From Chamaesiphon minutus PCC 6605 (GTDB lineage: Bacteria > Cyanobacteriota > Cyanobacteriia > Cyanobacteriales > Chamaesiphonaceae), in the NCBI RefSeq assembly GCF_000317145.1, contig NC_019697.1:4228886-4292885 (forward strand): a DNA stretch of 64,000 nt. Reading direction: 5' to 3'. The translations under genes were made by a program, and so were the position numbers. Position 1 is the stretch's first letter, and each line of letters begins with the position of its first letter. The notes under the pieces are model-generated. The model worked only from the letters and a program-made list of their open reading frames with translations, was not told the origin of the DNA and searched no databases. Below, piece after piece: positions 1-9,345 of the stretch.

Positions 1-1637
1 TATTTAGTTCCTCAATGTTGGGCTTAGTCGTCAGTCCCAACCTCGTCCAAGTCTATATCTTCTGGGAATTGGTAGGGATGTGTTCCTATCTGCTGATTGG
101 CTTTTGGTACGATCGTAAAGCCGCCGCCGATGCCTGTCAAAAAGCTTTCGTTACCAACCGCGTCGGTGACTTTGGCTTGCTCCTAGGGATGCTCGGACTC
201 TACTGGGCGACTGGCAGCTTTGACTTCCAAATTATGGGCGACAGACTCCAAGAACTCGTCGAATCGGGTGCAATTGGGGGCGGATTGGCTGCCCTATTGG
301 CGATCCTCGTCTTTATGGGGCCAGTTGCCAAATCCGCTCAATTCCCGCTCCACGTTTGGCTTCCAGATGCGATGGAAGGCCCCACGCCGATTTCCGCACT
401 GATCCATGCTGCAACGATGGTAGCCGCTGGTGTCTATCTCATCGCCCGGATGTATCCCGTGTTCGAGAATATCCCCGCTGCGATGGATACTATCGCTTGG
501 ACTGGCGCAGTTACAGCCTTTTTGGGTGCCTCGATCGCGATTACCCAAAACGATATCAAAAAAGGTCTCGCTTACTCCACCATGTCCCAACTGGGCTACA
601 TGGTAATGGCCATGGGCGTCGGAGCTTATTCGGCTGGTTTATTCCACCTAATGACTCACGCTTACTTTAAAGCGATGATGTTCTTAGGTTCTGGTTCCGT
701 CATTCACGGTATGGAAGATGTCGTCGGACATAACCCCGTTCTCGCTCAGGATATGCGCTTAATGGGCGGCTTACGGAAGCATATGCCCGTCACTGCTGGT
801 ACCTTCTTTATCGGTACCCTGGCAATTTCAGGAATTCCTCCCTTTGCCGGATTCTGGTCGAAAGACGAAATTCTCGGTGCCACATATGCCTCAAATCCGC
901 TCTTGTGGGCGGTTGGTTTCCTCACCGCAGGGGTGACCGCATTTTATATGTTCCGGATGTATTTCTCGACCTTTGAGGGCAGTTTCCGGGGCAACGATAC
1001 CAAGATTCAAAAGCAATTACTCGCAGCCGCACGTCCGAGTGGTAGTGACGCTCATAACGACCATCACGACGATGCCCACGCTCACAACCACGCCGCCAAG
1101 CCCCATGAGTCGCCGTGGAGCATGACTTTACCGCTACTGATCCTCGCGGTGCCATCCGCCTTAATCGGATTAGTCGGAACGCCATTCAATAACTACTTTG
1201 AAGCGTTTATTTCCGCACCCGGACATGCCGTGGAACACGCACATGAATTCGATCTCAATGAATTCTTAATTATGGCTGGTAGTTCTGTCGGCATCGGCCT
1301 AATCGGGATTACGTTAGCATCCTTGATGTATCTCAGTCGCAAAATCGATCCCAGCGCGATCGCTTCCAAAATTCCCGCGCTATACAATCTCTCCCTGAAT
1401 AAGTGGTACATCGATGATATCTACAATAGCGTCTTCGTCATCGGTTTGCGCCGAGTTGCCCGTCAGGTAATGGAAGTCGATTACCGCGTTGTCGATGGTG
1501 CGGTGAATCTCACTGGTTTAGCAACATTGCTCGGTGGTGAAGGTTTGAAATATCTCGAAACCGGGCGCGCTCAATTCTACGCCTTGATTGTCTTTGGGGC
1601 GGTATTGGGTTTAGCGATCGTGTTTGGAGTTGCCTAA
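1..1637 (+). CDS. ndhF: NAD(P)H-quinone oxidoreductase subunit 5 (NdhF), 5' truncated by window edge
   Basis: This is the C-terminal part of the large antiporter-like proton-pumping subunit of the thylakoid NDH-1 complex, which takes electrons from ferredoxin to plastoquinone. The frame is open to base 1, reading ...FSSSMLGLVVSPN, so the Met codon at 15 is internal and the true start lies outside. Visible family features are FWELVGMCSYLLIGFWYDR, the TNRVGDFG motif, the TM7/8 stretch GPTPISALIHAATMVAAGVYL and the late KWYIDD segment common to NdhF C-termini. A His/Asp-rich loop around residues 335-365 (SDAHNDHHDDAHAHNHAAK) is typical of the variable region before the last helices. About 540 residues are present of a family length near 650-680. 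It is followed by a palindromic, terminator-like stretch and a convergent gene. Confidence 0.95.
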   Translation, partial: FSSSMLGLVVSPNLVQVYIFWELVGMCSYLLIGFWYDRKAAADACQKAFVTNRVGDFGLLLGMLGLYWATGSFDFQIMGDRLQELVESGAIGGGLAALLAILVFMGPVAKSAQFPLHVWLPDAMEGPTPISALIHAATMVAAGVYLIARMYPVFENIPAAMDTIAWTGAVTAFLGASIAITQNDIKKGLAYSTMSQLGYMVMAMGVGAYSAGLFHLMTHAYFKAMMFLGSGSVIHGMEDVVGHNPVLAQDMRLMGGLRKHMPVTAGTFFIGTLAISGIPPFAGFWSKDEILGATYASNPLLWAVGFLTAGVTAFYMFRMYFSTFEGSFRGNDTKIQKQLLAAARPSGSDAHNDHHDDAHAHNHAAKPHESPWSMTLPLLILAVPSALIGLVGTPFNNYFEAFISAPGHAVEHAHEFDLNEFLIMAGSSVGIGLIGITLASLMYLSRKIDPSAIASKIPALYNLSLNKWYIDDIYNSVFVIGLRRVARQVMEVDYRVVDGAVNLTGLATLLGGEGLKYLETGRAQFYALIVFGAVLGLAIVFGVA

Positions 1638-1895
1638 ATCTAAGCTAGTTAATTTAGGGATGAGGATTTAATACTATACAGATCTATCCTACTAAGGGCA
1701 ATTCCTGAATTGTCCCTACACAAGGAAGAATTACACGTTATTAAATCCTCATTCCTTACCAAGTTCTATTTATCCCCCCACCCTCCTTATTATTAGGAGG
1801 GCTTTTATTTTGACGATCCGGCAATGACTGGACTAAGAGCTTGTAGCGATAGCCATAACTACGCTCCCGATCGCTTTATCTTTAATGCCAATTGG
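1638..1895. repeat. Nested palindromes between convergent genes (likely bidirectional terminator)
   Basis: An outer inverted repeat ATGAGGATTTAATA (from about 1659) pairs with TATTAAATCCTCAT (to about 1752). Inside it sits a GGGCAATTCCTGAATTGTCCC core (about 1697-1716) that belongs to the palindrome family also seen at 28585, 42883, 45781 and 63074. It lies between ndhF (+) and the gene at 1896 (-), so it may end transcription from both sides. Terminator function is inferred. Confidence 0.55.
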
Positions 1896-2333
1896 CTATT
1901 GATAAAGTGACATTTGTTGGATGACAAACCGTCTCTCTGAAGGGGTAGCACCGATATTTTTCATCATCTCCCGAATGTTATTTCTATTAACCTGAATGTA
2001 AGTGCCATTTTGCCGATAGTGAGTATTCTGCACTTGCCGCATGGCCTTGCGCAAATTTCTTTCGCGGATTGAATAGCGACGATTGGGAGTTGAAAGCTGT
2101 GCGAGTGAGTTAGTATAACAGCTTCTAGCTTTAGACTCGGATGCAGCGAGATTTTCGTTCGTCCAGGTTGAGGTATCCAAATTGTAGATCCGGTCGCACT
2201 CTTTTGTTGTCTGTGCCGAGACAGGTTGTGGCAACATTACTGAATTGCTGATGGCAACAAAGCAGATCGGCACCAAATTAAATAGATATTTACGGAGTAT
2301 TCGATCGATTGGCTCCACTACTATAATCCCCAA
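1896..2333 (-). CDS. Hypothetical exported protein
   Basis: I do not recognise this 145-residue protein. The N-terminus has a basic stretch followed by a hydrophobic segment (YLFNLVPICFVAISNSVMLPQPVSA) and an SAQ site that looks like signal-peptidase cleavage, so export is likely. The mature part is Asn/Arg/Gln-rich with two Cys residues (ECDRIYN and RSCYTNS), which could form a disulfide in the periplasm. It lies alone between ndhF (convergent) and the HupE-like gene on the same strand. The start may be one of several; the first Met is taken because it leaves a complete signal peptide. No enzyme motif is visible. Confidence 0.55.
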   Translation of the reverse strand: MGIIVVEPIDRILRKYLFNLVPICFVAISNSVMLPQPVSAQTTKECDRIYNLDTSTWTNENLAASESKARSCYTNSLAQLSTPNRRYSIRERNLRKAMRQVQNTHYRQNGTYIQVNRNNIREMMKNIGATPSERRFVIQQMSLYQ

Positions 2334-2575
2334 TTTGTAAACTATTATCTAAAGTCTTTTGCTTCGGCCACATCATTATGGTATTTGGATACTATCAAAA
2401 GTTATTGACTGATTCATCTACCAAAAGTAGTAGATTTTCTGGATTTGCAATAAATGTCGATCCTGTCAAGTCGGTATCGGTGGTTGAGGGGTATAGTTTC
2501 GATGAGGAAAGCGTTTCTCTAGAAATATACAATAAACTAACTCTGTCGATCGAGCTAACAACTTGCAACTATTCA

Positions 2576-3709
2576 CTATCCCATCAAAGCGCGTTCCCAA
2601 AACCAGATCCCACTCATTACGACTACCCCTACCGAAATCAGACGGCGAATCGCTAAATCCCAAGGCAATTTGCGCAGATAAGATAAACAAACATACGTCA
2701 AAAGCACGATCGAGATCTGGCCGATTTCGATACCAGCACTAAAACTAAGTAAAGAAACTGCTAAATTATTTCGAGGTAATTCTAACTCTTGTAAAGCTGA
2801 AGAAAAGCCTAAGCCATGAATTAGACCAAACCCAAAGGCTAATTGCCATCTCGCCAGATTAGGCTCCTTCCGCCACAAATTTTCGGCAGCAATATAGGCG
2901 ATCGATAGAGCGATAAATATCTCCACCCAGCGACTAGGGACGGAGACAATGTTGAGAACTGCTAGGGTTAAAGTAATCGAATGCGAGATACTGAATGCAG
3001 TGACAACCTTAATAAGATATCTCAATCCGCCACCTAGCATTAAGATACTAATTAAAAATAAAATATGGTCGTAACCAGTTAAAATATGCTCGATGCCCAG
3101 TCCGATAAAACTAGTAATCTGCTGTAAAATGGGCGGATCGATGAGATCGGCATTTTTGCTAGTTGGTGTAAAGACAATATTATCGACCTTACCATCTCTA
3201 AATACCTGTACCAAACACCGCGCTGTGTTTACTCCAGGTACGAACAAATCGTAATACATTTGCAATTGGCTCACGGGTTCTGCCCAGCGATATTGCAATA
3301 GTAAGGTGCTGTGGGTGTCGGGTGCCGCAATGAGATTCGGTTGCGAGGTTTTGGCAAGAGTCGATCGCACGATCGAGACACCATTTTTTTGTCCGGCTGC
3401 TGTTAGTTGAATTTTTTCATTCAAAAATTGCCGAAGTTCGCTTTGATGTGTAGTTATTTCTAGTTCTGACAATTTTAGATCCTTGTCATCATCAAATCGA
3501 TCGACTAAACCAGTCGGTATCGTTAGATTTAATTCGACATTCTTCTGAGCGATCTGAATATCTGCTACTGCTAGATCTGCCCAATGTGCTTGACTGGGCA
3601 TAACTAAACTAAAGCTTAAGATCGCTCCTAATAATACGGCGCTCGCATTTCTACCAAATCTGGGGATTCGATTGTAGACATTAAGCCAAAAGTGAGTGAA
3701 AAAATTCAT
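2576..3709 (-). CDS. HupE/UreJ-like integral membrane protein with exported N-terminal domain
   Basis: A 377-residue membrane protein. After a signal-like hydrophobic stretch ending in PSQAHWADLAVADIQ come about 180 periplasmic residues, including an acidic DDDKDLKLSELE loop (residues about 74-85) that resembles an EF-hand-like Ca-binding loop. The C-terminal half has about six membrane segments with the HupE/UreJ_2 signature GIEHILTGYDHILFLISIL and the pattern HSITLTLA and GFGLIHGLGFSSAL with conserved His residues. HupE/UreJ relatives are linked to nickel or cobalt uptake, but the long N-terminal domain is typical of the uncharacterised HupE/UreJ_2 group. It is the last gene of a minus-strand run after the TPR, exported and DUF4331 genes, so a joint role at the cell envelope is likely. 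The substrate is unknown. Confidence 0.75.
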   Translation of the reverse strand: MNFFTHFWLNVYNRIPRFGRNASAVLLGAILSFSLVMPSQAHWADLAVADIQIAQKNVELNLTIPTGLVDRFDDDKDLKLSELEITTHQSELRQFLNEKIQLTAAGQKNGVSIVRSTLAKTSQPNLIAAPDTHSTLLLQYRWAEPVSQLQMYYDLFVPGVNTARCLVQVFRDGKVDNIVFTPTSKNADLIDPPILQQITSFIGLGIEHILTGYDHILFLISILMLGGGLRYLIKVVTAFSISHSITLTLAVLNIVSVPSRWVEIFIALSIAYIAAENLWRKEPNLARWQLAFGFGLIHGLGFSSALQELELPRNNLAVSLLSFSAGIEIGQISIVLLTYVCLSYLRKLPWDLAIRRLISVGVVVMSGIWFWERALMG

Positions 3710-3779
3710 ATCGATATAGTTATTTTCGATTGGTTTTTAACGAGCTTCAACCGCTATAAAATTCGAGTGAGGTGATTCT

Positions 3780-5168
3780 TTAATTCAATCCCGATAATCC
3801 GACACCTAACCCTAAAGCCTGTCTCGCTCCAGCATCGAACGTCGGATCGATCGATTTAACTACTTCTCGATACTTCTGGGCTTGCGCCGATTGCCCTCTA
3901 GCTTGGGCGATAACCGCCGCTCGATCTAATAAACCCGGATCGCGGATTCCCAACTTTAATGCTGCTGAGATCGCCTGCTGTGCCCGTTCTAGCTGCCCCG
4001 TCTGTAAATAAGCAGCCGCTAAGGTATCCCAAGTTTCAGGATCTTGGCGGATTTTAATTTCGGCTTGCATCAAAGCCAGTGCCTCGGCGCGATCTGCTCG
4101 CTGTCCCCATTCCAGCAATAATTGCGCCAACTCCCGCCGATGCCCGAAACCCGTCAGATCCGATCGCAATCTCGACACCGCTTGCTCCCATGTTTGGTTG
4201 GCTTGCGCAATCTTGCCTTGCAACCGTTGGACTCGCGCCAAACCTCTGAGGGCAACATGATCGTGGACTGTAGGGTTTTGCTGATTATTAGTGAGGAAAA
4301 ATCGATCGTATAATTCAACGGCGCGTCGCTGGTGCTGCGGTTGAGTGGGATCGGCTTGCCACCGTCGAACGGATAATTCGGCCAGATTTAATAAGGCTGG
4401 CGGATATTTTGGCAAGATTTGTAAGGCAGAATCATATAATTCCTCCGCCTGCTGAAGTTGTCCCCTCTTGTAATAAAACCGCCCCAATAATGTCCGCACC
4501 CACGCCGAACTCCCCGCCTCATCCGGTTCTTCAGCCGCGATCGCGGTTTTAAAATCTTTAATTGCGGCGGCATCTTGTCCCTGAGCGACTTCTACCAAAG
4601 CTCTGAGCGCGAAATTACTGAGGCTGGGCATCCTGCGGACTGCGGTGTCGGCAGCTACTCGGGCGGCGTTAGCATTACCCAAAGCCAGATAGTTAGTTGT
4701 TGACAGAGAAAGGGATTCAGCTTGCGGGGGCAGTTGTTTGACTAAAGCTAATGACTGGGTGAAGTCATGTTTTGCCGCTGATACCTTTGCTAGCACCAAA
4801 ATCGCTCCATAGTTATAAAATGGCAACTGGTTGAGCGATTGCTGGGCTGTTTGTTGGGCAAGTAGATACCAACTACTGTCTCCAGTCGCCCGCGCCATTT
4901 TTAAATAATTTTGCGCCAATGCCGCTCGTGCTAGTCCCGCTGTCGGTTGCTGTTGAATGATGCGTTGGTGAAAGGCGATTTCCTGTTGGATATTTTTGGT
5001 AATGCTCCCCACTGCTGGACGCGGAAACCGATATTTCCAAGCCGGATTGGTACGTGGGGCGGTGAGTAGCAAATAAGATGCGATCGTGCCACTAACGATT
5101 ACTAGCAGCGCACCGAACCAGAGCAATTTTTTACGCTCAGACGCTCTTTGGATCGGAGAAATTTGCAT
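3780..5168 (-). CDS. Membrane-anchored tetratricopeptide repeat protein
   Basis: A 462-residue protein with an N-terminal membrane anchor (LLWFGALLVIVSGTIASYLLL, residues about 15-35) followed by TPR-like helical pairs. Clear examples are LLGRFYYKRGQLQQAEELYDSAL and LAAAYLQTGQLERAQQAISAAL. Such proteins act as protein-protein scaffolds; the bulk should lie on the outer face of the membrane. It starts 24 nt after the Ser/Gly-rich exported protein gene and ends 70 nt before the HupE-like gene, so the three are probably one transcript. No catalytic domain is visible. It may be an assembly or docking factor for the exported DUF4331 product, but that is only a context inference. Confidence 0.7.
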   Translation of the reverse strand: MQISPIQRASERKKLLWFGALLVIVSGTIASYLLLTAPRTNPAWKYRFPRPAVGSITKNIQQEIAFHQRIIQQQPTAGLARAALAQNYLKMARATGDSSWYLLAQQTAQQSLNQLPFYNYGAILVLAKVSAAKHDFTQSLALVKQLPPQAESLSLSTTNYLALGNANAARVAADTAVRRMPSLSNFALRALVEVAQGQDAAAIKDFKTAIAAEEPDEAGSSAWVRTLLGRFYYKRGQLQQAEELYDSALQILPKYPPALLNLAELSVRRWQADPTQPQHQRRAVELYDRFFLTNNQQNPTVHDHVALRGLARVQRLQGKIAQANQTWEQAVSRLRSDLTGFGHRRELAQLLLEWGQRADRAEALALMQAEIKIRQDPETWDTLAAAYLQTGQLERAQQAISAALKLGIRDPGLLDRAAVIAQARGQSAQAQKYREVVKSIDPTFDAGARQALGLGVGLSGLN

Positions 5169-5192
5169 GTCTGTTTAGTGAGTACGGGTAAT

Positions 5193-5807
5193 TTACCGAA
5201 GTTCGATAATCGTTGGGGGCGCGGGCGTCCCTGGCGGCTGGACGGAGGCTGGAATGACGATCGTGGTTCCTTCTCGGCGATCGTTCGGTGGTGGTGCGAT
5301 CGGCACTGGCGCAATAGTGGGCGTGCTTTGCATCTCGACTTTCGCGGCACCAATATTCATCGAGCCTTCTTTGAGATCGGCAATTAGTTTACGAGGATCT
5401 TTGTAGCCTAGTCTCGGAGCCAAAAGTATCGCCAGTCCATTCGCCATTTCAGTTTTGTTTTGGGCGATCGCTTCTGCTAGCGCGATCGTTAAGCTACGAT
5501 TGTCTTCTAGTTGACGTTTGATCCGATCTGCTTCTGCTAATGAAAATTCTGGCGCACCCGGTCGCCAAGTGATGCCTACCTGCCAGCGCACACCATTGGA
5601 ACCAGAACTAGAACCACTATTAAAACCGTTGTTAAAACTGTTGGAGCCAAAAGACGAGCCATCAGTGATTGTCGAGCCAAGATCGACCTTGAAGCACAAA
5701 TTAGAGCAACTATCCGAGCTTGATGAAAATGACGTGTATTGAGCCAAACAGGGAGCTGCGATCGTTGTCACCCAGAGGATTAGAGCGGAAAGTAGCGGAT
5801 ATTTCAT
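5193..5807 (-). CDS. Ser/Gly/Asn-rich exported protein, unknown function
   Basis: A 204-residue protein that I cannot place in a family. It begins with a clear signal peptide (MKYPLLSALILWVTTIAAPCLAQ). The mature N-terminus has a Cys pair (DSCSNLCF) and a low-complexity Ser/Gly/Asn/Phe tract (residues about 52-72). A helical middle part follows (SLAEADRIKRQLEDNRSLTIALAEAIAQNK) and a Pro-rich tail (residues about 160-200). It sits between the broken DUF4331 gene and the TPR gene on the same strand, 24 nt from the latter, so it belongs to that presumptive operon. The low-complexity region and tail suggest a surface or periplasmic adaptor rather than an enzyme. Confidence 0.6.
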   Translation of the reverse strand: MKYPLLSALILWVTTIAAPCLAQYTSFSSSSDSCSNLCFKVDLGSTITDGSSFGSNSFNNGFNSGSSSGSNGVRWQVGITWRPGAPEFSLAEADRIKRQLEDNRSLTIALAEAIAQNKTEMANGLAILLAPRLGYKDPRKLIADLKEGSMNIGAAKVEMQSTPTIAPVPIAPPPNDRREGTTIVIPASVQPPGTPAPPTIIELR

Positions 5808-6937
5808 GGCAGTTATCTACAATATTCGTGCGCAGATTTTGATGGGGTGCCGACTACTGGCGGAAATCCTGGAGATCGGCCAAAGACTATGCCAACTAAA
5901 AGGAATTGGAAGTCTGTTCGAGCTTCCAATTCCTGGATCGCGATCGATCTAAATGCCTGAAACATCTGACTTTGACCGCATGTCGCTGCGACAGTTATCG
6001 ATCGCGCGGCTCACCACAGACTACTTAATTTGGTAAGGCTAAATAAGGAAAACTCGATTCCAATGGTTTGTGCCCTTGCGCGGGGTTGCCTGAAGTGCCC
6101 TCATAGGTGGCGTTATCGCCCTTAATTGCGCCATTAGTTAAGACGCTTAGAGTCGTATCGATGACATCATCCTTGAGCAGCCGCCCGCGAATGGGACTAC
6201 CGAGCGCATTGAGCGCATTGCCATAACCACTAGCACCCGTGGTATCGATCCGCATCACATCTGGTAAAAAGGCGGCTAGGAGCGCATTCGTCCGATTAGT
6301 GTCATTTCCCAACGCTTTGAGCGTGCGGGTAGCTTCTGCACCGATCGGAGCTGCTGCTGGAGAGAGATCGGCAGTCGGTGGTACGCTGTTGAAGGTATTG
6401 AGTAAGTCGTTGCTGACAATTAAGCCCTCGTTGATGGCAGGACGCGCCAAGCGTTCGACCTGCTGATAGTTGCCATTGGCATCGCGGAGCGAAATTGTCT
6501 CCCAGATATCGTAAGTAGTTGCGCCACTATTACCTTGCAAAAATTGCAGCGGCAGCCGAATTGCGATCGTATTGACGTTAAAACCTTTAAATGAATCCAC
6601 TGCTTGAGCGGGCGGACGGAAGCCAACGGCAGGCCCGATGCCTAATGCCCCAGCTCGCACCCGGAAAAATTGCTCGACATCAAAGACAAATGGATCTTCC
6701 CGCAAACCCGCAAACACGGAAAGCTTGGAGCCTCCGGCTGAGAGTTGGTTGACGATCGGTCTTTGGGCATTGGCAGCTTGTAACCTGAGTTCGATGAGGC
6801 TATGCCTCATCGAACTCAGATGTGACAACATGTTCAGCTTAATAGCAAATTTTATGTAAATTTTGGCACGATAAAACCCATCATTAAGATGATTAATGAT
6901 TGAAAATATTGAGTTAAGTTAATAAATAAATAATCGG

Positions 6938-7828
6938 CTAAATAGGAACAATACTAAAGAAGTTTTGAGCAGGCTCATCTAGCTTCAAACTCGGCTTTTT
7001 AGGTTGATGAGTATAAGCAATTAATGCTGTAATCAGATTTAGCATGAAATTATGCAAGCTCCGATGGCGAGAATGGACTAAATAACAAATATTTTTTAAC
7101 TGGTCATTTACCGTTTCAATCAGCGAGCGTTTCCGAAGTGATATTTTGTCATCCATCAAGATGAGCTTGTTTTTCATATTAGATTTTAGTGGCGTAATTA
7201 GCTGCAATCCTTTATTTAATAATTCTTCAAATAGTTCTTTCTTAATATATCCTTTGTCTCCAAATATTTTTCCTGATATTCCCTGTGTCATTGATGGCAA
7301 ATGTGTGCGGTCATCGACATTGCCAGGTGTGATTTTGCAGCTTAATATCTCTCCGCAATCATTAATAATTAAATGAAGCTTGAATCCAAAGTACCATCCC
7401 ATAGAACTCTTACTCAGCTTGGCAGTTTCTTTGAAAACCTTATTTCTTTTAATTCTTTTTGGGTGACAAACTGGAATAGCCGTGCTATCCACGAAACTAA
7501 TTCCAGTCACCTTACCTTGACGAGAGTTGAGATAATAAAGGCAAGCTATTAAAACATTTGGCATCAACTCCACCATTCTATTGTAACTAACCAATTTTGG
7601 AAAATAATCAGTTAAGTTTTGACAAACATTTTTGAGGTAATAATCCTTAAATGTTCGATAGCTTGACTGATGGAAATGAATAGAAATAGTCATGACCTCG
7701 CTCAGTGATAGGCCGCAGCGTTTTGGTAAGCTATTACCGTTGGCAGGGAAAGATATTGATGAAAAAGTTGCCAGCCAATCTTGGCAGAAATCATCTATTT
7801 CACAAAATAGTTCGGTTAAGTCCATCAT
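6938..7828 (-). CDS. IS982-family DDE transposase
   Basis: A 296-residue transposase. The catalytic triad can be read in SFVDSTAIPVCHPKR (first Asp), GKIFGDKGYIKKELFE (second Asp) and KRSLIETVNDQLKN (Glu). The IS982 signature KSSMGWYFGFKLHLI is present, and the length is normal for the family, so it looks intact and potentially active. It lies inside the terminal inverted repeats at 6783 and 8122, and reads in the same direction as the interrupted DUF4331 gene. The AT-rich composition differs from the neighbouring genes, as expected for a transferred element. Confidence 0.92.
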   Translation of the reverse strand: MMDLTELFCEIDDFCQDWLATFSSISFPANGNSLPKRCGLSLSEVMTISIHFHQSSYRTFKDYYLKNVCQNLTDYFPKLVSYNRMVELMPNVLIACLYYLNSRQGKVTGISFVDSTAIPVCHPKRIKRNKVFKETAKLSKSSMGWYFGFKLHLIINDCGEILSCKITPGNVDDRTHLPSMTQGISGKIFGDKGYIKKELFEELLNKGLQLITPLKSNMKNKLILMDDKISLRKRSLIETVNDQLKNICYLVHSRHRSLHNFMLNLITALIAYTHQPKKPSLKLDEPAQNFFSIVPI

Positions 7829-7987
7829 CTAAGTGTGGTTTTCTAATATATATATTAATTTAACCAGAATCAGAGATTATACATAAGGGTTGCAATGCTA
7901 TTTGTACTTTTATTTGCCGACCGCTCCTCAGAACTTTTAATAACTTATTAATTGTTAATTATTTGTAATTATCGATCGACGTTTTAC

Positions 7988-8034
7988 TTCCAAGTCATTA
8001 TCAATAATCAAAGCTTATTGATAATGACTTGGAA
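7988..8034. repeat. Perfect 20-bp-arm hairpin inside the IS, upstream of its transposase
   Basis: TTCCAAGTCATTATCAATAA (7988-8007) is followed by a 7-nt spacer and its exact reverse complement (8015-8034). It lies about 160 nt upstream of the transposase start and between this gene and the host promoter side. It could block read-through transcription or translation into the transposase, or be a nested miniature element. No T-tract follows on the transcribed strand, so it is not a classic intrinsic terminator. Confidence 0.7.
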
Positions 8035-8739
8035 ATATCTCATTTTAATAATTGATGTTTATGACTCAAGCACAGTCAGAGACTTGATTTGATGATGAGG
8101 CACAGCCTCATCGAACTCAGGTTTGTAGTGACGTGGTGACAAGATTGGTTGCTGAGGTGGTCTGTCCATCCTTGATGACAGTCATCTTGATTTGCTGCTG
8201 CTGTTGGTCGTTGGGCGCACCAAACTCAAACCGGATTATGACATCTTCTTGTCCGGTGGGTGTAGCGTCCTTATTGGCGACGCGAGTCAGTTTAAATTCA
8301 TAGCGGGCGTTAGTACTAAAGTAGTACTGCTGGCGGGCGATCGAGCGGGGATTGCTATTCATCACCAAGACCAGATCGCTAGGGTTGGCATTTGAATTTT
8401 GATCTTGTTCCCGAAATGCGTATAAATCAGTCAAATTCAAGCTGCGACCTTTAGCATCGACCTCACCGTCATCGTGATCGGAAGCCATCAAATATTGTGG
8501 CAAGCTAGTTGCTGCCAACATTACCGCAAGCGAGATGCCACCCAGAACTAGCGATTTTTTCCAGTTAAACTTAGCAAACTTAAAAATTGAAACTGCCATA
8601 TGCGATCCTGCTACTTAATGATTGAGTGGATAGATTTGTCGATTTACTTGTATATACGCTGCTAATTTCAGAATGGATCTTTATAATCACTAATAAAATC
8701 ATGGACGCTTGAATAATTAACTAGCTTGCGTTCGGACAA

Positions 8740-9345
8740 CTAAGATATATTTTTGTCGATCGTTTCAGCGAGTTTCATTTTGCGTCTGGCATACGCACCA
8801 TAACCAAAAGCTGCTAAAGTACCTAAAATTGTCGCTGGTTCTGGTACTGCGGTAGGGATAGCCGAAACATTGCCCGCACCAGTAATACTATTGGTGAAAG
8901 TCCCAGATTGATTATTATCAAAACCAGTCGTAACAAAGTAATAATTAGTGCCAGGGTTGAGGGCTGTGGTAAATCCAGATAAGCCCAAGGTTGGATTATC
9001 GTCATTACCAATGACGATATTATTTAATTCATTACCAAACGTGGGATTGAAGGTATTTTGATAAAGAAAAGTATAGTTATCAAAGTTTGCAGTACTCTGA
9101 AAAATATAGTTATCTGCGGCACTAACGGTAAATCCGAAACCACTATAGTTGACAGTATTGTTAGAGACGCTAGTTGGCGGATTGGGTCCATTGTCAACAG
9201 GTCTAACCCATGTAGGAGCATCTATCGTAGTGTCACTGTAAGTAAAAGTAACAGCCTGAGCACTAGGAGCGATCGGCGACATCAACACTGTCCATCCCCA
9301 GATAATACTGGCACTAGCGAAAGTAAGTTTATTGTTTTTAAGCAT
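8740..9345 (-). CDS. PEP-CTERM sorting domain protein
   Basis: A 201-residue exported protein. The start at 9345 (MLKNNKLTFASASIIW) is preferred over an upstream Met because it gives a normal signal peptide ending in PSAQA. The C-terminus carries the sorting signal VPEPATILGTLAAFGYGAYARRKMK: a VPEP motif, a hydrophobic helix and a basic tail, the substrate of the exosortase/EpsH system for cell-surface or extracellular delivery. The middle part is Asn/Thr/Phe-rich beta-type sequence with many NN, as in PEP-CTERM proteins in general. It is a single gene with non-coding flanks on both sides. The specific role is unknown. Confidence 0.8.
   Translation of the reverse strand: MLKNNKLTFASASIIWGWTVLMSPIAPSAQAVTFTYSDTTIDAPTWVRPVDNGPNPPTSVSNNTVNYSGFGFTVSAADNYIFQSTANFDNYTFLYQNTFNPTFGNELNNIVIGNDDNPTLGLSGFTTALNPGTNYYFVTTGFDNNQSGTFTNSITGAGNVSAIPTAVPEPATILGTLAAFGYGAYARRKMKLAETIDKNIS

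Larger units (their letters stand above)
6783..8122 (-). mobile_element. IS982-family insertion sequence, complete, with 5-bp target duplication
   Basis: The element is bounded by 29-bp inverted repeats (6783-6811 and 8094-8122, beginning ACCTGAGTTCGATGAGGCT) that differ at one base, and by TTGTA direct repeats outside. It holds one DDE transposase gene (6938-7828). The left end continues into a longer self-complementary hairpin (about 6787-6821). Between the transposase start and the right end lies a further perfect hairpin with 20-bp arms (7988-8007 and 8015-8034). At 1340 bp it is longer than a usual IS982 (about 1 kb); the extra length is mainly the approximately 290 bp upstream of the transposase. 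The near-perfect ends and clean target duplication suggest a recent insertion. Confidence 0.9.
6025..8599 (-). pseudogene. DUF4331 family exported protein, interrupted by an IS982-type element
   Basis: Two fragments belong to one gene. The N-terminal part (8599 down to 8128) has a membrane/signal segment then MASDHDDGEVDAKGRSLNLTDLYAF, the DUF4331 start (SDHxDGE, DLYAF). The C-terminal part (6782 down to 6025) continues with QAANAQRPIVNQ and DPFVFDVEQFFRVRAGAL, and ends SFPYLALPN. An insertion sequence occupies 6783-8122, with TTGTA duplicated on both sides (6778-6782 and 8123-8127). Removing the IS plus one TTGTA copy restores an uninterrupted frame of 410 codons (TSLQ-AANAQ at the joint). 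DUF4331 proteins are exported, of unknown function. As it stands the gene should give only a short N-terminal product ending TSLQT, and downstream operon expression may be affected. This is the first gene of the group DUF4331 - exported - TPR - HupE-like. Confidence 0.88.
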
